Of a DNA stretch of 64,000 nt, positions 22,496-33,600 are shown piece by piece (positions within the stretch are counted from its first letter, which is position 1; the number at the start of each line of letters is the position of its first letter). The notes below the pieces were generated by a model. That model did not search any database, had not been told where the DNA came from, and was given only the letters and a program-made list of their open reading frames with translations. The stretch is taken from positions 18,819,472 to 18,883,471 of the forward strand of contig OY855914.1 of NCBI GenBank assembly GCA_963693305.1, in the 5' to 3' direction. This DNA comes from Meandrina meandrites. Lineage: Eukaryota > Cnidaria > Anthozoa > Scleractinia > Meandrinidae. A program made the translations under genes and the position numbers.

Positions 22496-24022
22496 CTGCT
22501 TTTATTGCTTTTATTGCCTCTCAGTTTCAGGTTATATTCTCAATTTGGTTTTTATTTTTGTTTTTGTTTATTTTTTATTGGAGAGAAGACGGAGGGGGGG
22601 GGGGGGGGGGGGGAGGGGAGAATTTGTAATATTTTAGCAGTTTACCTTAACGACCTAACTTGTCCAACGCAAAAACTTTCTTATTATGTCTTTCAAATGC
22701 CGGGCAAATGACATTCTGGTCGCAAGGTATCCTGCGAAGGCTCTCCAAAATTTGTTATTCAACATAATGTGTTTCTTCTTATTGAAGTTCTGGATCATAC
22801 AGAATTCATCATGCACCTGCAGTACAGTTATGTTGCCGGAGTCCGTATCCCGTAGTCCGTATAAAGGCAAACATGATTTGTATAACGAGTGAACAAGCCC
22901 AAGTTTCAGTAGGGCAACTGTAATCAGGCACGAAACCTAGATAATATAAACACGAGAGTTTATCAACGAACGAAACAAAGTAATCGTTTTGGCTCAGCTG
23001 CGAGTACCTGCGAGTGAAAAGAAGAGCCTTAAAACTCCCACGCAAAAATATTTCAGGGATGATTCGGGTATGACATTTGAGTGTCAACCCAGTCACGCAC
23101 ATTTGCAATGTAATTTTTGTCGTTTTCAGACCATTACAGTCACTAGTGGCTTTCTTGTAGTGCTTTTAAGATTCAGATAGCCTCACACGATCATATCATA
23201 CCAAATAAACGAAAAGGAAACAATATTTCAAACGTTTTGAAATACTTTCCTCGATAGTCCATAGCTAGCGGAAAACCCGTCAGGGGAGGGGTGGAGAAGG
23301 ATGACGTTGACGGTCAGAAAAGCGTTTCTTTTACAAAAATTAGAGACATATTAATCAACCAAATGAAAACTATGACATTTTATAGCCTTTGTTTTGAAGT
23401 GATGCAGATATCGTTTGCTTTTAAGATTTTTAAAGGCAATAAAGGCTGATCCATTTCTGTATCACGGAATATGCAAATTTTGTAAATTCCAGTTTTCAGC
23501 GCTCTCGTTTGACACCTAAAAGTAATTTGCCCGCAGAGATTTTTCCGTATATTTAAAAATACAGCCCTTCCGTTCTAATCTGAAGTAAGAAACAATGAGA
23601 TATTGAGAACCTTCCTAGAGATTTTTGACGTCGAAAATGACTTAAATTGCTATTTTGACAAAACCTGCAAACTGCCATCTTTATTTTAATGTCATTCCCC
23701 CGGTTGGTTACCTTAAGGGAACTTAAATTTTGAAATAAAAAAGGGGGGTCACTACATTCGTTTAAGAGCAGGAAGACCTTGTATATACCACATAATTCCT
23801 TAATAATCCCTTTGCGAATACTGGCAAAATACACATTTCCGGTGATAATCCTTTTTTCAAACATAGGAATTGTTCTGTATTCATCTTCTAGAAAGAATTT
23901 GATCGTTACACCCAAAATCCGTGAAAAAATTGATAGGTCCCCATATTTACGAGAAAGCGACGATTTATTTCTCTCGCGGTCTAAGTTGCATGGGAAAAAG
24001 CCGCCATTTTGTTTATGTGCGC
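22496..24022. other. Non-coding, with a G20 run
   Basis: A run of 20 G lies at 22594-22613. Several frames of 60-126 codons are open, but they overlap on both strands and show no motif. I support no gene here. Confidence 0.45.
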
Positions 24023-24264
24023 GCGCTAATTTAGCCTGCGCCGCAGACGAAACTAAACCCTGGTTAAGTCCGTCTGCGAATCAGCGCCGAAATCCTTGTT
24101 CTGGGCCCCCAACTGTGTACCAGAATTTGAGTACGCGCCATGATTGGTCTGTTAAATAAAGCCATTGTTCAGTGAGCAGTCATTGGTTCTGATTGGCTGA
24201 AGAACTTCCCGGGTGTTTGTACCGGAAGCGATCAGAAAGCGAACAGATAGCAAACGTGAAAACA

Positions 24265-24735
24265 ATGGCGGCGGTTAGCGAACAGAAGTGTAAAGAAGCC
24301 TTTCAAGCGGTCAAAGCACAGTTTGAAATAACGGATCTACTTCCAGAACAGCAAGATGCTATCAAAGCTTTCTTCAAGGGGAAAGATGTGTTTGTAAATT
24401 TACCTACGGGCTTCGGAAAGTCGCTTATTTTTCAATGTCTCCCGCTTGTCGCGGACATTGTCCACGATAAGCCTCGTGGCTCGAGTGTTATTGTTGTAAT
24501 TTCACCTCTGCGATCGCTGATGGAGGATCAAGTGCAGTACTTGAACAGTATTTGTATTCCAGCTATTGCCATCACCGATGTAGAAGATCCAGAAGCTATT
24601 CAGCAAGTTTTAAATGGGAATTTCCTTGTAGTGTTCGGTTCGCCCGAGTGTTTGTTGTCTACCGTTCGAGTGTTTGTTGTCTACTGTTCGAGTGTTTGTT
24701 GTCTACTGCTGTCCGAGGTTTCTTTGGGGTTGTAA
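24265..24735 (+). pseudogene. RecQ-like DNA helicase, N-terminal fragment
   Basis: The start is taken at the ATG at 24265 (AAAACAATGGCGG), a better context than the upstream in-frame ATG at 24193. The protein shows a Q-type motif (LLPEQQDAIKAF, residues 25-36), Walker A (LPTGFGKS, 46-53) and motif Ia (SPLRSLMEDQV, 80-90), the order seen in RecQ-family superfamily 2 helicases, which unwind DNA 3' to 5'. Similarity stops at about SPECLLST (near 24660). Motif II (DExH) and everything after it are missing, replaced by low-complexity VFVVYCSSVCC residues from the junction repeat. It cannot be an active helicase. Confidence 0.75.
24640..24718 (+). repeat. ~21-bp triplicated repeat at the internal junction
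   Basis: GAGTGTTTGTTGTCTACYGT occurs three times in a row (starting near 24648, 24669 and 24690), exactly where helicase similarity from the left meets zinc-finger gene similarity from the right. It looks like the scar of the internal deletion or template switch. Confidence 0.8.
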
Positions 24736-25021
24736 AGGCCTCGTTGTTAGCAGAGGCAGTTCTCTTTTGGTCAGGCTCTATTCGATTACCGTGCACTTTC
24801 TCCAATGAACAGTCGATATCTGTTAGCTGGCTGATCAAATTTTTTCGTTTCTTCAACTTGTTTACGCATTCCTTGCAAATAAAACTACTTGCACACTTCA
24901 CATCAAACGGTAGGCGCTGTAGTTCTTGAAAAACATCGAATTTTCCCTTCCCATGTATAAGATATCTCTCGTTGTGGCTATTAATTTGGCGAAAGCAAAG
25001 GACACAAGTTTTTTCATCCAT
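24659..25021 (-). pseudogene. Cys-rich zinc-finger protein, N-terminal fragment
   Basis: The minus frame of 120 codons starts at the ATG at 25021. It has two CxxC pairs (CVLC at residues 6-9 and CKEC at 49-52) around RYLIHGKGKFDVFQEL and LPFDV, then a KKRK basic stretch and a polar tail with a KKPR motif. This looks like a treble-clef or zinc-ribbon N-terminal module followed by a linker. I do not recognise a named family. The frame runs into the junction repeat and stops, so the rest of the protein is missing. Convergent placement with the helicase inside one TIR pair suggests both belonged to the parent transposon. Confidence 0.55.
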
Positions 25022-25235
25022 TGAACATGATATGAGAAATGAAACTTACACAACTGAAAGTTTTCGCAATCGATTTCGTGCCGCGCGTGACTGGTTATAG
25101 CCAATCAGGTTGAAGAGTAATTGGAAACGCACTTCCGGTAAGTCGTTGAGTCCGTTGGGGGTCCAGAACAAGGATTTCGGCGCTGCTTCGCAGACGTTAC
25201 TAACTGGGGTTAGATTACGTCAGCGGCGCAGGCTA

Positions 25236-25645
25236 GCGCTACTTACGCGTAAAATTCTGCGCAGTAAGGATGCGCAATGTAATACAGGGCAATGACCTTA
25301 AAAAAAAAAAAAATTCTCTGCAGTTAAGCGGTCCCTGGGGAAATGAATACGATTTTCACAAAGTAGAAAGACTGGCTAGAAAGGGATGTGATTTGGTTGG
25401 AGGTTGTGCCTTTTATGTTGTGAAGACAGTCATGCAAATTTCGCCATTTTTTGGAAATTTACAGTACAAAAATTGGTCCCAGGAGGGTCAAACTTTAATT
25501 GGTTGTCACGTGATCAGATTGTATTTATCAAACTTTTTAATGCCCATTTGATTACTTGCTCATGGATACCTTTCACCAGAAAAAAAGTTTAAGGTAGGTT
25601 TGTTTTTGGTCATTTCCAAAATTACTCCAACCCTTACGTATAACG
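25236..25645. other. Non-coding, no feature recognised
   Basis: It contains an A13 tract near 25300 and no gene. Confidence 0.4.
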
Positions 25646-26400
25646 GCTCTCAATGCATGAATAATTTATGAAAGGAACACGATTATCAACGGTGACACAC
25701 AGACTCCCCTCTCCGAATTTTCTTCAGGAGAACAGTCGCGACTGTACACAAGATAAATCCTGTGAGAATCTATGTCACTCTCCATACTATCAACACCAGT
25801 ATGACGTCTTGTGACAACCTGTTTTCTCGGAATATTCTGAAACGCGTGGACCATAGATAGATTCATTCATTTTCCTACGAAATTGAAATATGACAAATGA
25901 CAGTTTGTAGTTCCAATAGAAAAACCGTTTTCAAACCTTACTGTTGGTCTGCTCCTAAAATATCATTTCAACTTTCATTTTTTTTATGATCAGTTTTAAT
26001 TAATCAAAATAAATATTAAACATGCAATGTTTCGGTTGTAAGCTGGTCGGAGTTCCCGTAGTCTTTTTGCTTTGCGTCATTGTTAAGATAATAATATCTA
26101 AGAAAAAAACGGGTTGGTGCAAAAAATTTTGTGGCAGTAAGAAACTTTAAAATCTCTAAAATCGTTTTTTCGCTTCCTTACCAAGAATCAGGCCGGGGCC
26201 TGAATGGGGTTTAACTGATAGCTGAGAACTGGTCAAAAAACTTTTATTTTCCGGCTGGGAAATTGCGCGTTTTCCAATCTGATAGCTGAATATTCTGCAT
26301 GCGATAGCTGAGAAATCGTGGAACATTTTATCTGGTAACAGAGATTCCAACACGCCTTTCGAAACCCTTCAAGATTACTCACTAGTGACATTTGTTGTAC
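25646..26400 (+). repeat. ~750-bp direct repeat, copy 1
   Basis: Shares with 28328-29135 a long collinear series: AATGCATG(A/G)ATAATTTATG, ATCAACGGT(G/A)A, AGACTCCCCTCTCCGAATTT, AAGAATCAGGCCGGGGCCTG and GAGATTCCAACAC. The copies are in direct order and about 2.7 kb apart. The short frames in them are not conserved between copies, which argues against coding. Confidence 0.8.
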
Positions 26401-26499
26401 TTCCCTTTTTGTTTTGTTTTTGTTTTTCTTATTTAGACAATTGTCATTTACCTGAAAGTCTTAGTTTAGATAAGTTTAATTTAGTTTCTCTGACGCGCA

Positions 26500-26960
26500 A
26501 ATTTACATTTACAAGAAAAAGCACAAAATTTAATTTCACCCGGGCTCCCTCCGTATGCGCTCTCTTTCGCCCTCTTTCTCTCCACATCCCCCCACTCCCC
26601 TCACATACCTTCGCCACCACTTCCGCCACCTTAACACATCGTTGAAAGTTCACAAAATTCAAAACCCGCCAAAATTAACCAGCGAAAATAAAATATGGCA
26701 TTACGCACTTTTCTCCAAACATAAATAATAAGTTAAACGAGGTTTCATGATCAAAGCGTCGGTTCGCGTCTTCACAACTACTGGGTGGGGGGGGGGGGGG
26801 GGGGGATAAAAAGTTGAGCGAAGTTATGTGTCAATGCTTGGGCTCCGGTCTTCACAAGAGACTATTGAACAACGTTAGTATTAGCTGATCTTGATATTTT
26901 TCTTACTGCTGCGAACACAAAGGTGAGATATGATGTGAAGCACAAGAACGATCAAAACTC
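26500..26960 (+). repeat. Pyrimidine-rich direct repeat, copy 1
   Basis: TTCACCCGGGCTCCCTCCGT is followed by a C/T-rich tract and CACCTTCGCC-like sequence, and then GAACAACGTTAGTATTAGCT (26869) with TGATCTTGATAT. Copy 2 is at 27318-27550 in the same order. A G19 run sits at 26787-26805. Confidence 0.65.
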
Positions 26961-27317
26961 GCGCACAAAAGAATTGATTTACACTCCTTATATGTTTCAG
27001 CATGGTATAATTTCGTTAAATAAGCAGCGCTTTGTCCTGAAATAAAATATTTTATTTTCGTTATTTTCATGCATCGCTAAAAGTTTACGAATACAAATAA
27101 CAAATAAAGGACCAAGACATTAGTGATGGAAGCCATTTTTTTTTCTTTTTGCTTTTTATACGAGAAGCTTTAAACTTTTCTCTTTCCATTTTGAAGCGAC
27201 TCATGGAATTTCGCAAAATTGTCCATGGGAAAAATACACTCTACAATTTTACGCGATTTTTCGTTATATGGGACTGTAAAACAAACACTAGCTTTAGTTT
27301 CAGTTGCGCTAGTTTCT

Positions 27318-27550
27318 TCACCCGGGTTCCCTCCGTATCGTGTTTACACTCTCTTTCTCTCTTTCCCATCCCGAACTCCCCCACCCTCCCCCCTCCCCCA
27401 CACACTCACCTTCGTCACCACCTCCGCCCCTGACTACCAGCTTTTGTCACACAGTTTTTCTAAACTAAAAAAAAAACTATTGAACAACGTTAGTTTTAGA
27501 TGATCTTGGTATCTTCTTTAGTGATGCGAACACGAGGGTGAGGTAAGATA
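27318..27550 (+). repeat. Pyrimidine-rich direct repeat, copy 2
   Basis: TTCACCCGGGTTCCCTCCGT, the C/T-rich tract and GAACAACGTTAGTTTTAGAT (27484) repeat the order seen at 26500-26960, with shorter spacing. Confidence 0.65.
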
Positions 27551-27554
27551 GTGA

Positions 27555-27700
27555 ATCGGCGCGTCATCACATTTCCAAACACCGGGAAGATAGTTGAAAA
27601 TAAGACGCGCAGCGGAATATTTTTGACGAACGAAGGGGAGTTTGGAAATATGAAACACACTGCCTGGAGTGTTGTTATTTCTTCTCAATAGAAACTGAAA
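27555..27700 (-). repeat. Inverted piece of the locus A/B repeat
   Basis: CATCACATTTCCAAACACCG, then AAGACGCGCAGCGG, match on the opposite strand the segment at 21765-21860 and 55490-55580 (CGCTGCGCGTCGTATTTTC, GGTGTTTGGAAATGTGATG). That segment is itself a short inverted repeat (CATCACATTT...AAATGTGATG). Confidence 0.6.
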
Positions 27701-28327
27701 CTAAGGATTAATAATGAAGAAATAAAATCGTAAAAATCAATGCTAATTATGACAAGATTTCCAAACTACAATCACAGGTCACAGCTGTATGTGGTGTGTT
27801 TGAGAATCAGATTTCTAATTTGAATCTTAGTCCTGTTAGTCTGTGTTAGTCAGTCAAGATGCAGTGGGAGGGCGTCTGTGTTTCGATGTAGATAATCGTG
27901 TTCAAGACCACGTGATTTTTTCAGAACGTATTGAAAATGTCAGTCCTGATTTTGTTGATGGATTATTTGCACCGGTTTAATAGAGTATCACGTTTCCAAA
28001 TGGCTGAACAAGCTGACTTGCGTTTTATCGGTCCAACTGAGAAATACCTCGAGAACATCACACTTGAAACTTGCTATATTTTGTTACATTTAATTTTAAG
28101 TTTAGAAGCCCGGTTAGCGAAATTAAACAGCATTTTATGGTTACGAAAGTATTCCCAGGGTGCGAGTTTTTATCTATAAATATTCTGCGGGTGGTGTTTT
28201 TTTTTTGCCTTTATATAAACTGTATAAGACCATCATTTAAACGGTCCCGTGCAAGGGTCGCGTGCAGACAGCAATTTTCTTTGTTGTTTCCACGTGTGAC
28301 GTCAGACGATGTTACACTGATATGGTT

Positions 28328-29135
28328 TTAATGCATGGATAATTTATGCGAGGAACACGATTATCAACGGTAACATACAGACTCCCCTCTCCGAATTTTC
28401 TTGAGGTGAACAGGAGGCTGTACACAGGATAAATCCTGTGAGAATCTATGTCACTCTCTATAGTAATTAGCATCAGTATTTCTATCTTGTAACTGCTTGA
28501 GTTGGCAAAACATGTGTTTCCTGCATGACGTCATGTGACAACCTGTTTCCTCGGAATATTTAGAAACACGTGCACCACAGATAGGCTCATTCATTTTCCT
28601 ACAAAACTGAAATATAAAAAATGACAGTTTGTAGTTCCAATAGAAAACCGTTTGCAAACGTTGCTGAGTTTTCTGCCCCTAAAATATCATTTCAACTTTC
28701 ATTTTTTATGATCAGTCCAACCAAAATATTATTTAAACATGTAATGTTTCGGTTGTTAGCTGGTCGGCGTTCCCGTAGTCATTTTGATTAGGGTCACGGT
28801 TCGAGGATAATAATTAAAAAAAAAAAACATTTTGTACGAGTAATTTCGTGGCAGTAAAAATCTTTCAAATCTCTAAAATCGCTTTTTCGCTTCCTTATCA
28901 AGAATCAGGCCGGGGCCTGAATGGGATTTAACCGATAGCCGAGAATTGGTCAAAATTTTTATTTTTCGGCTGGGAAATTGCCCGTTCTCTAACTGATAGG
29001 TGAGATCTGAAATCTGCAAAAATTTACTGCACGCGATAGCTCAAAAATCGTGGAACATTTTATCTGATAACAGAGATTCCAACACACCTTTCGAAACCCT
29101 TCAACAGTACTAACTAGTGATATTTGTTATACTTC
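28328..29135 (+). repeat. ~750-bp direct repeat, copy 2
   Basis: Partner of 25646-26400. It contains extra short insertions, for example about 35 bp around 28465-28530. Confidence 0.8.
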
Positions 29136-30610
29136 CCTTTTTGTTTTCTCTTTTATTTTTAAGGCAAATGTCATTCACCTGAAATTCTTTCACGTTTGTT
29201 TGCGCCGCCGACGTTTGCCAAAAATGTTACACGCGACGACAAATATTACAAATTTCGATTCTTTCTTTTTTACAGCCCCAGGTATGCTCTTCCGCTTAAT
29301 TGTTTTCTTCTCGAGAGAGACAGATCCAACTACACAACGAGAGCAGTTTATGTTTACATATTCGACACCAACTTATCTCTAAACCATTAACAAACGCCTT
29401 CAATGTGTTCATTCGTCGACACAATCACTCCAAACTGTTTATGATGCTGGATAAAAAGGGATTCTCAAATTTTATTTTTTGAGTTTTGAAACTGAAACAT
29501 CTGAAATGAAATCTAACTCGATAATTTTATTTTCTAACTTCTCAGAGAACGAATGACGTTGCTTTTCACGGACATTCGGTTTTTGTTTTCAAAGCTAACA
29601 GTATTAAATAAGCTTGACAGTAAAGCTTACTGCATATACAAGAAATACAAGCCAAGGAATACGTGTTGGTCTTTATCAGTCATTAATTTCAACTAACATT
29701 GGCGTGGTGAGTAAAATTTGTCATGTATTGTATGCTTTTTATAATGTTTACCAGTTTAATTACAGCGTAATGTCTTTGTTTAGCCATGAGATATAACCAT
29801 GAAACTATCCTTCGTTGCTGTTGTCAGTTACAAGTGAAAGAATATCGTGCTATTTGCTCATTCACTATGCGATAAGTGAAGGATTAAGGGCGGATTACGA
29901 AAATCTTAGAATGTCAATTTGCAAAACATGCCTTGTCACTGTGCTATTCACCATTTCCACATCTCCCATAATACACCTTGTTTGCCCCCCAAAATTTTGG
30001 GGGGCAGACAAGGTGTATTATAGGAGATGTGAAAGTGGCGAATTCTGAATACCGGTAATGTAATAAAACAAATACGTTCCACGACTCTACTCTGTAAGGC
30101 GAAGAGCGTTAATAGGTTCGTGGATCGACGGATTTTTCCTTGAAAAGGCGCACGGAGTGCGGACGATAACAATTAACAGAGCGGAATCAATTCGTGGATT
30201 TCCAAAATACGACTAGTACTGATCAGCTGAGAATTTCGCCCACTCTTTCTGTCTTGATATTTGGCTCATGCATACTAATCAAAATTCGGATTTCGGACCT
30301 TTGTTGGCCTTGTTCAGCCTTGGTCGCGTTTTGTCCATTTTGTTTTCGCACGAGAATCATACCGACCTAATCTTGTTACACTGGAATTGACGCATAAACA
30401 AGACAGACAAGAAGTGACACCAAACTTCTTGACAAATTACCATAAACTGAGAAAACATCTATAACAGTTCCGTGCAGCAGAAGGGTTTCAACTAATGCGG
30501 ATCCGAATTTGAGCGAAAATAGAGACGCAGATTTGGCCAAAAAATATATACATAGCTCGGATCGACGGACTTGCGTACCCCTATTCAACACTCTTCTCTG
30601 TTTAATTTTT
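29136..30610. other. Region upstream of the TPR-CHAT gene, no gene seen
   Basis: Apart from the hairpin at 29952-30038 there is no supported feature. An AT-rich AAAATATATACATAG (about 30539) and a splice-acceptor-like TCTGTTTAATTTTTAG (ending at 30612) lie just before the gene, so its first, non-coding exon may be in this stretch. Confidence 0.4.
29952..30038. repeat. Foldback hairpin, ~40-bp arms
   Basis: TTCCACATCTCCCATAATAC, CTTGTTTGCC, and the C6 AAAA that follows are inverted as TTTTGGGGGG, CAGACAAGG and TATAGGAGATGTGAAAG. The centre CCCCCCAAAATTTTGGGGGG is a perfect palindrome. It is probably a snap-back MITE. Confidence 0.75.
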
Positions 30611-30645
30611 AGTTACGCTGAAACTTATACATTGAAGAAGCCGTG

Positions 30646-33600
30646 ATGAACAGCATAGAAGAAATCATAGAAGCCATCGGCATAGCCTTAGTTGTTGCCA
30701 CTTTCCTTCTCAACACTGGTCGTGCACTGAAAGCCATCGAGTTATGCAAGGAAATCTTGATTATGCTAAACAATATAGCACCGAGTATAAAACAGCAATT
30801 TGGCAAATTAGTTTACAAGATTAATGGCGGAATCTACAAAACATTGTTCAAAGCGTACAGGCTTGTCCACGACAACACAAGTGCGATAACATATGGCAAA
30901 AAACTTCTCGCCATTTACTGCGAGTGTTGTGACACAGTTTACGAAGGGAAATTTAGCATACACCTGGCGCAAATATATAAGGGTCAATGTAAGTATGTTG
31001 AAGCAATAGAACTTACTGAAAGAGCAATCACTATCATGAGAGAAACTGGGGACAAAAGAGAAGAAGCAATCGCATACGCAACCCTAGGAAGTGTGTTTCA
31101 AACTCTCGGTGAATATGTCAAGTCTAAAGAAAGTCTCGAGAAAGCACTTGCGATCAGCATGGAAATTGGTGACAGAGCAGCAATAGCGGGAAGTTACGGG
31201 AACCTAGGAACCGTATTTAAATCTCTCTGTGACTATGTCAAGGCTAAAGAAAGTCTCGAGAAAGCACTTGCGATCAGCATGGAAATTGGTGACAGAGCAG
31301 CAATAGCGGGAAGTTACGGAAACCTAGGTATGGTATTTCAATCTCTCGGTGACTATGCCAAGGCTATAGAATATCTGGAGAAAGCACTTGCGATCAACAT
31401 GGAAATTGGTGACAGAGCAGGAGAAGCAGCAAATTGCGGAAACCTAGGAAGTGTGTTTCAATCTCTCGGTGAATATGCCAAGTCTAAAGAATATCTCGAG
31501 AAATCACTTGCGATCAGCATGGAAATTGGTGACAGAGCAGGAGAAGCAGCAAATTGCAGAAACCTAGGAAGTGTGTTTCAATCTCTCGGTGAATATGTCA
31601 AGGCTAAAGAATATCTCGAGAAATCACTTGGGATCAGCATGGAAATTGGTAACAAACCAGAAATAGCAGTAAGTTACGGAAACCTAGGAACTGTATTTAA
31701 ATCTCTCGGTGACTATGCCAAGTCTAAAGAATATCTCGAGAAATCACTTGCGATCAGCATGGAAATTGGTAACAGAGCAGGAGAAGCAGCAAATTACGGA
31801 AACCTAGGAAATGTGTTTCAATCTCTCGGTGAATATGTCAAGGCTAAAGAATATCTCGAGAAATCACTTGCGATGAAAATGGAAATTGGTGACAGAACAG
31901 GAGAAGCAGCAAATTGCGGAAACCTAGGAACTGTGTTTCAATCTCTCGGTGAATATGTCAAGGCTAAAGAATATCACGAGAAAGCACTTGCGATCAGCAT
32001 AGAAATTGGTCACAGAGCAGCAATATCAGCAGGTTATGCTAACCTAGGAACTGTGTATATATGTATCGGTGACTATGCCAAGTTTAAAGAATATTTCGAG
32101 AAATCACTTGCGATCAGCATGGAAATTGGTGACAGGGCAGCAAAAGCAGAATGTTATGCAAACCTAGGAATTGCGTTTCGAAATCTCGGAGACTATGTCA
32201 AGGCTAAAGAATATCTCGAGAAAGCACTTGCGATCAAAAGAAAAATTGGAGACAGAGCAGGAGTAGCACTATGTTACAGAAACCTGGGAACTGTTTATCT
32301 AGATCTTAGAAAATTTAGAGAGAGTAAAGAACATCTGAAGAAGGCACTTGCGATCACAATTAACATTGGTGACAGAGACTCAGAAGCAGCACTTAATCGA
32401 TGCCTTGGACATGTAGATTTCTCTCTCGGGGATAGTTTCAAGGCTAAAATGTTCTATGAAAAGGCACTTGCGATCGAAATTGAAATTGGTCACAGAGGGG
32501 GAGAAGCAGAAGGGTACTTAAGCCTAGCAAAGGCGTATCACTCGCTCGCTGATTACGTCATAGCCGAAGAATATCTTGAGAAGGCACTTTCAATAAGTAA
32601 AGATATTAGATACAGTGAAACTGAGTTTGGTTGTTATTGTTATCTCACACTGGCGAAGCTATCGCAAGGAAAGTTCCAGGAAGCTTATTGCTACCTCTTA
32701 CGAAGTATTGAAAAATGTGAAGAAATGCGAGGTTTTAATACAGACAAGGATGATATCAACATATCTTTCGCGGACGTGCATACGTTTCCCTACAAGTGCC
32801 TCAGTGAATTGCTTTGTGACGCTAGATTTCCTAACCATGCTCTATATGTTGCAGAGCTGGGACGGGCTAGAGCCCTAGCAGATCTGATGGCAACTCAGTA
32901 CTCCGCTGAAACACACATTTCAGCTGACCCGCAATCATGGATTGGCATTGAAAATGTCATGACGAAGCAAACCAATTGCACTTGTCTGTACATTTCTTAT
33001 CTTGCTCAAAGTGTATTTCTGTGGATTCTCAAGACAAGCGGCGTCATTTCTTTCCGGAAAAAGACAGTGGATAAAAATACTCTTTACAAGACACTAGCAC
33101 ATCCAGCTGAGAATTTGGATGAATTTTTTGCTATCATGGCTAAAAGGTTTCGCAGCTTTGGTATTTTGCCGGAGGAGGTTTGCGAAGATCGTTCTTTAAA
33201 TGACATGGAGCCGGCTGAAACTGATTCTTCTCAGGAGGAGAGCCACGCAGCTTTGCGACAGGGAGAGGATGAGGAAAATCCCGAACCGAGCCTAACTTTG
33301 TTCCAGGAAATGCTCATCAATCCTGTGTCCGACTTACTTGAAGAGCCTGAAATCATCATTGTTCCCGATCGCAACTTGTACCGTGTTCCATTTGCAGCTT
33401 TACTCGATAAAAATGGAAAGTATTTATCAGAGACTTTCAGGATTCGCACCGTTCCTTCAATTACGACTCTAAAGCTCATTCAGGACAGTCCTGCAGACTA
33501 TCACAGTCAGACTGGCGCTCTGATAGTGGGTGACCCTGATGTTGGTCATGTGATTTTCAACGGACGTCTCTACAAAAATTTTTATCCATTGTCTGGTGCA

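Larger units (their letters stand above)
24032..25235. mobile_element. 1.2-kb TIR element carrying helicase and zinc-finger gene starts
   Basis: Inverted ends of about 83 bp start TAGCCTGCGCCGC and share AGCGCCGAAATCCTTGTTCT. They are flanked by GCGCTAATT on the left (24023-24031) and GCGCTACTT on the right (25236-25244), a probable 9-bp target duplication with one mismatch. Inside are two convergent gene starts, each beginning 100-200 bp inside a TIR: a RecQ-like helicase N-terminus (plus) and a Cys-rich protein N-terminus (minus). They meet at 24640-24720 in a triple repeat of a ~21-bp unit. I infer an internally deleted derivative of a longer autonomous element whose superfamily I cannot name. 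The long TIRs and 9-bp duplication would also suit a Mutator-like Pack-MULE. Confidence 0.7.

Noticed and set aside
23779..24159. 126-codon plus frame just left of and into the helicase element
   Set aside because: It crosses the element boundary and TIR at 24032, so it cannot be a conserved gene.
24265..24735. Functional RecQ helicase gene
   Set aside because: Motif II and all later helicase motifs are missing and the end is junction repeat, so it is a fragment.
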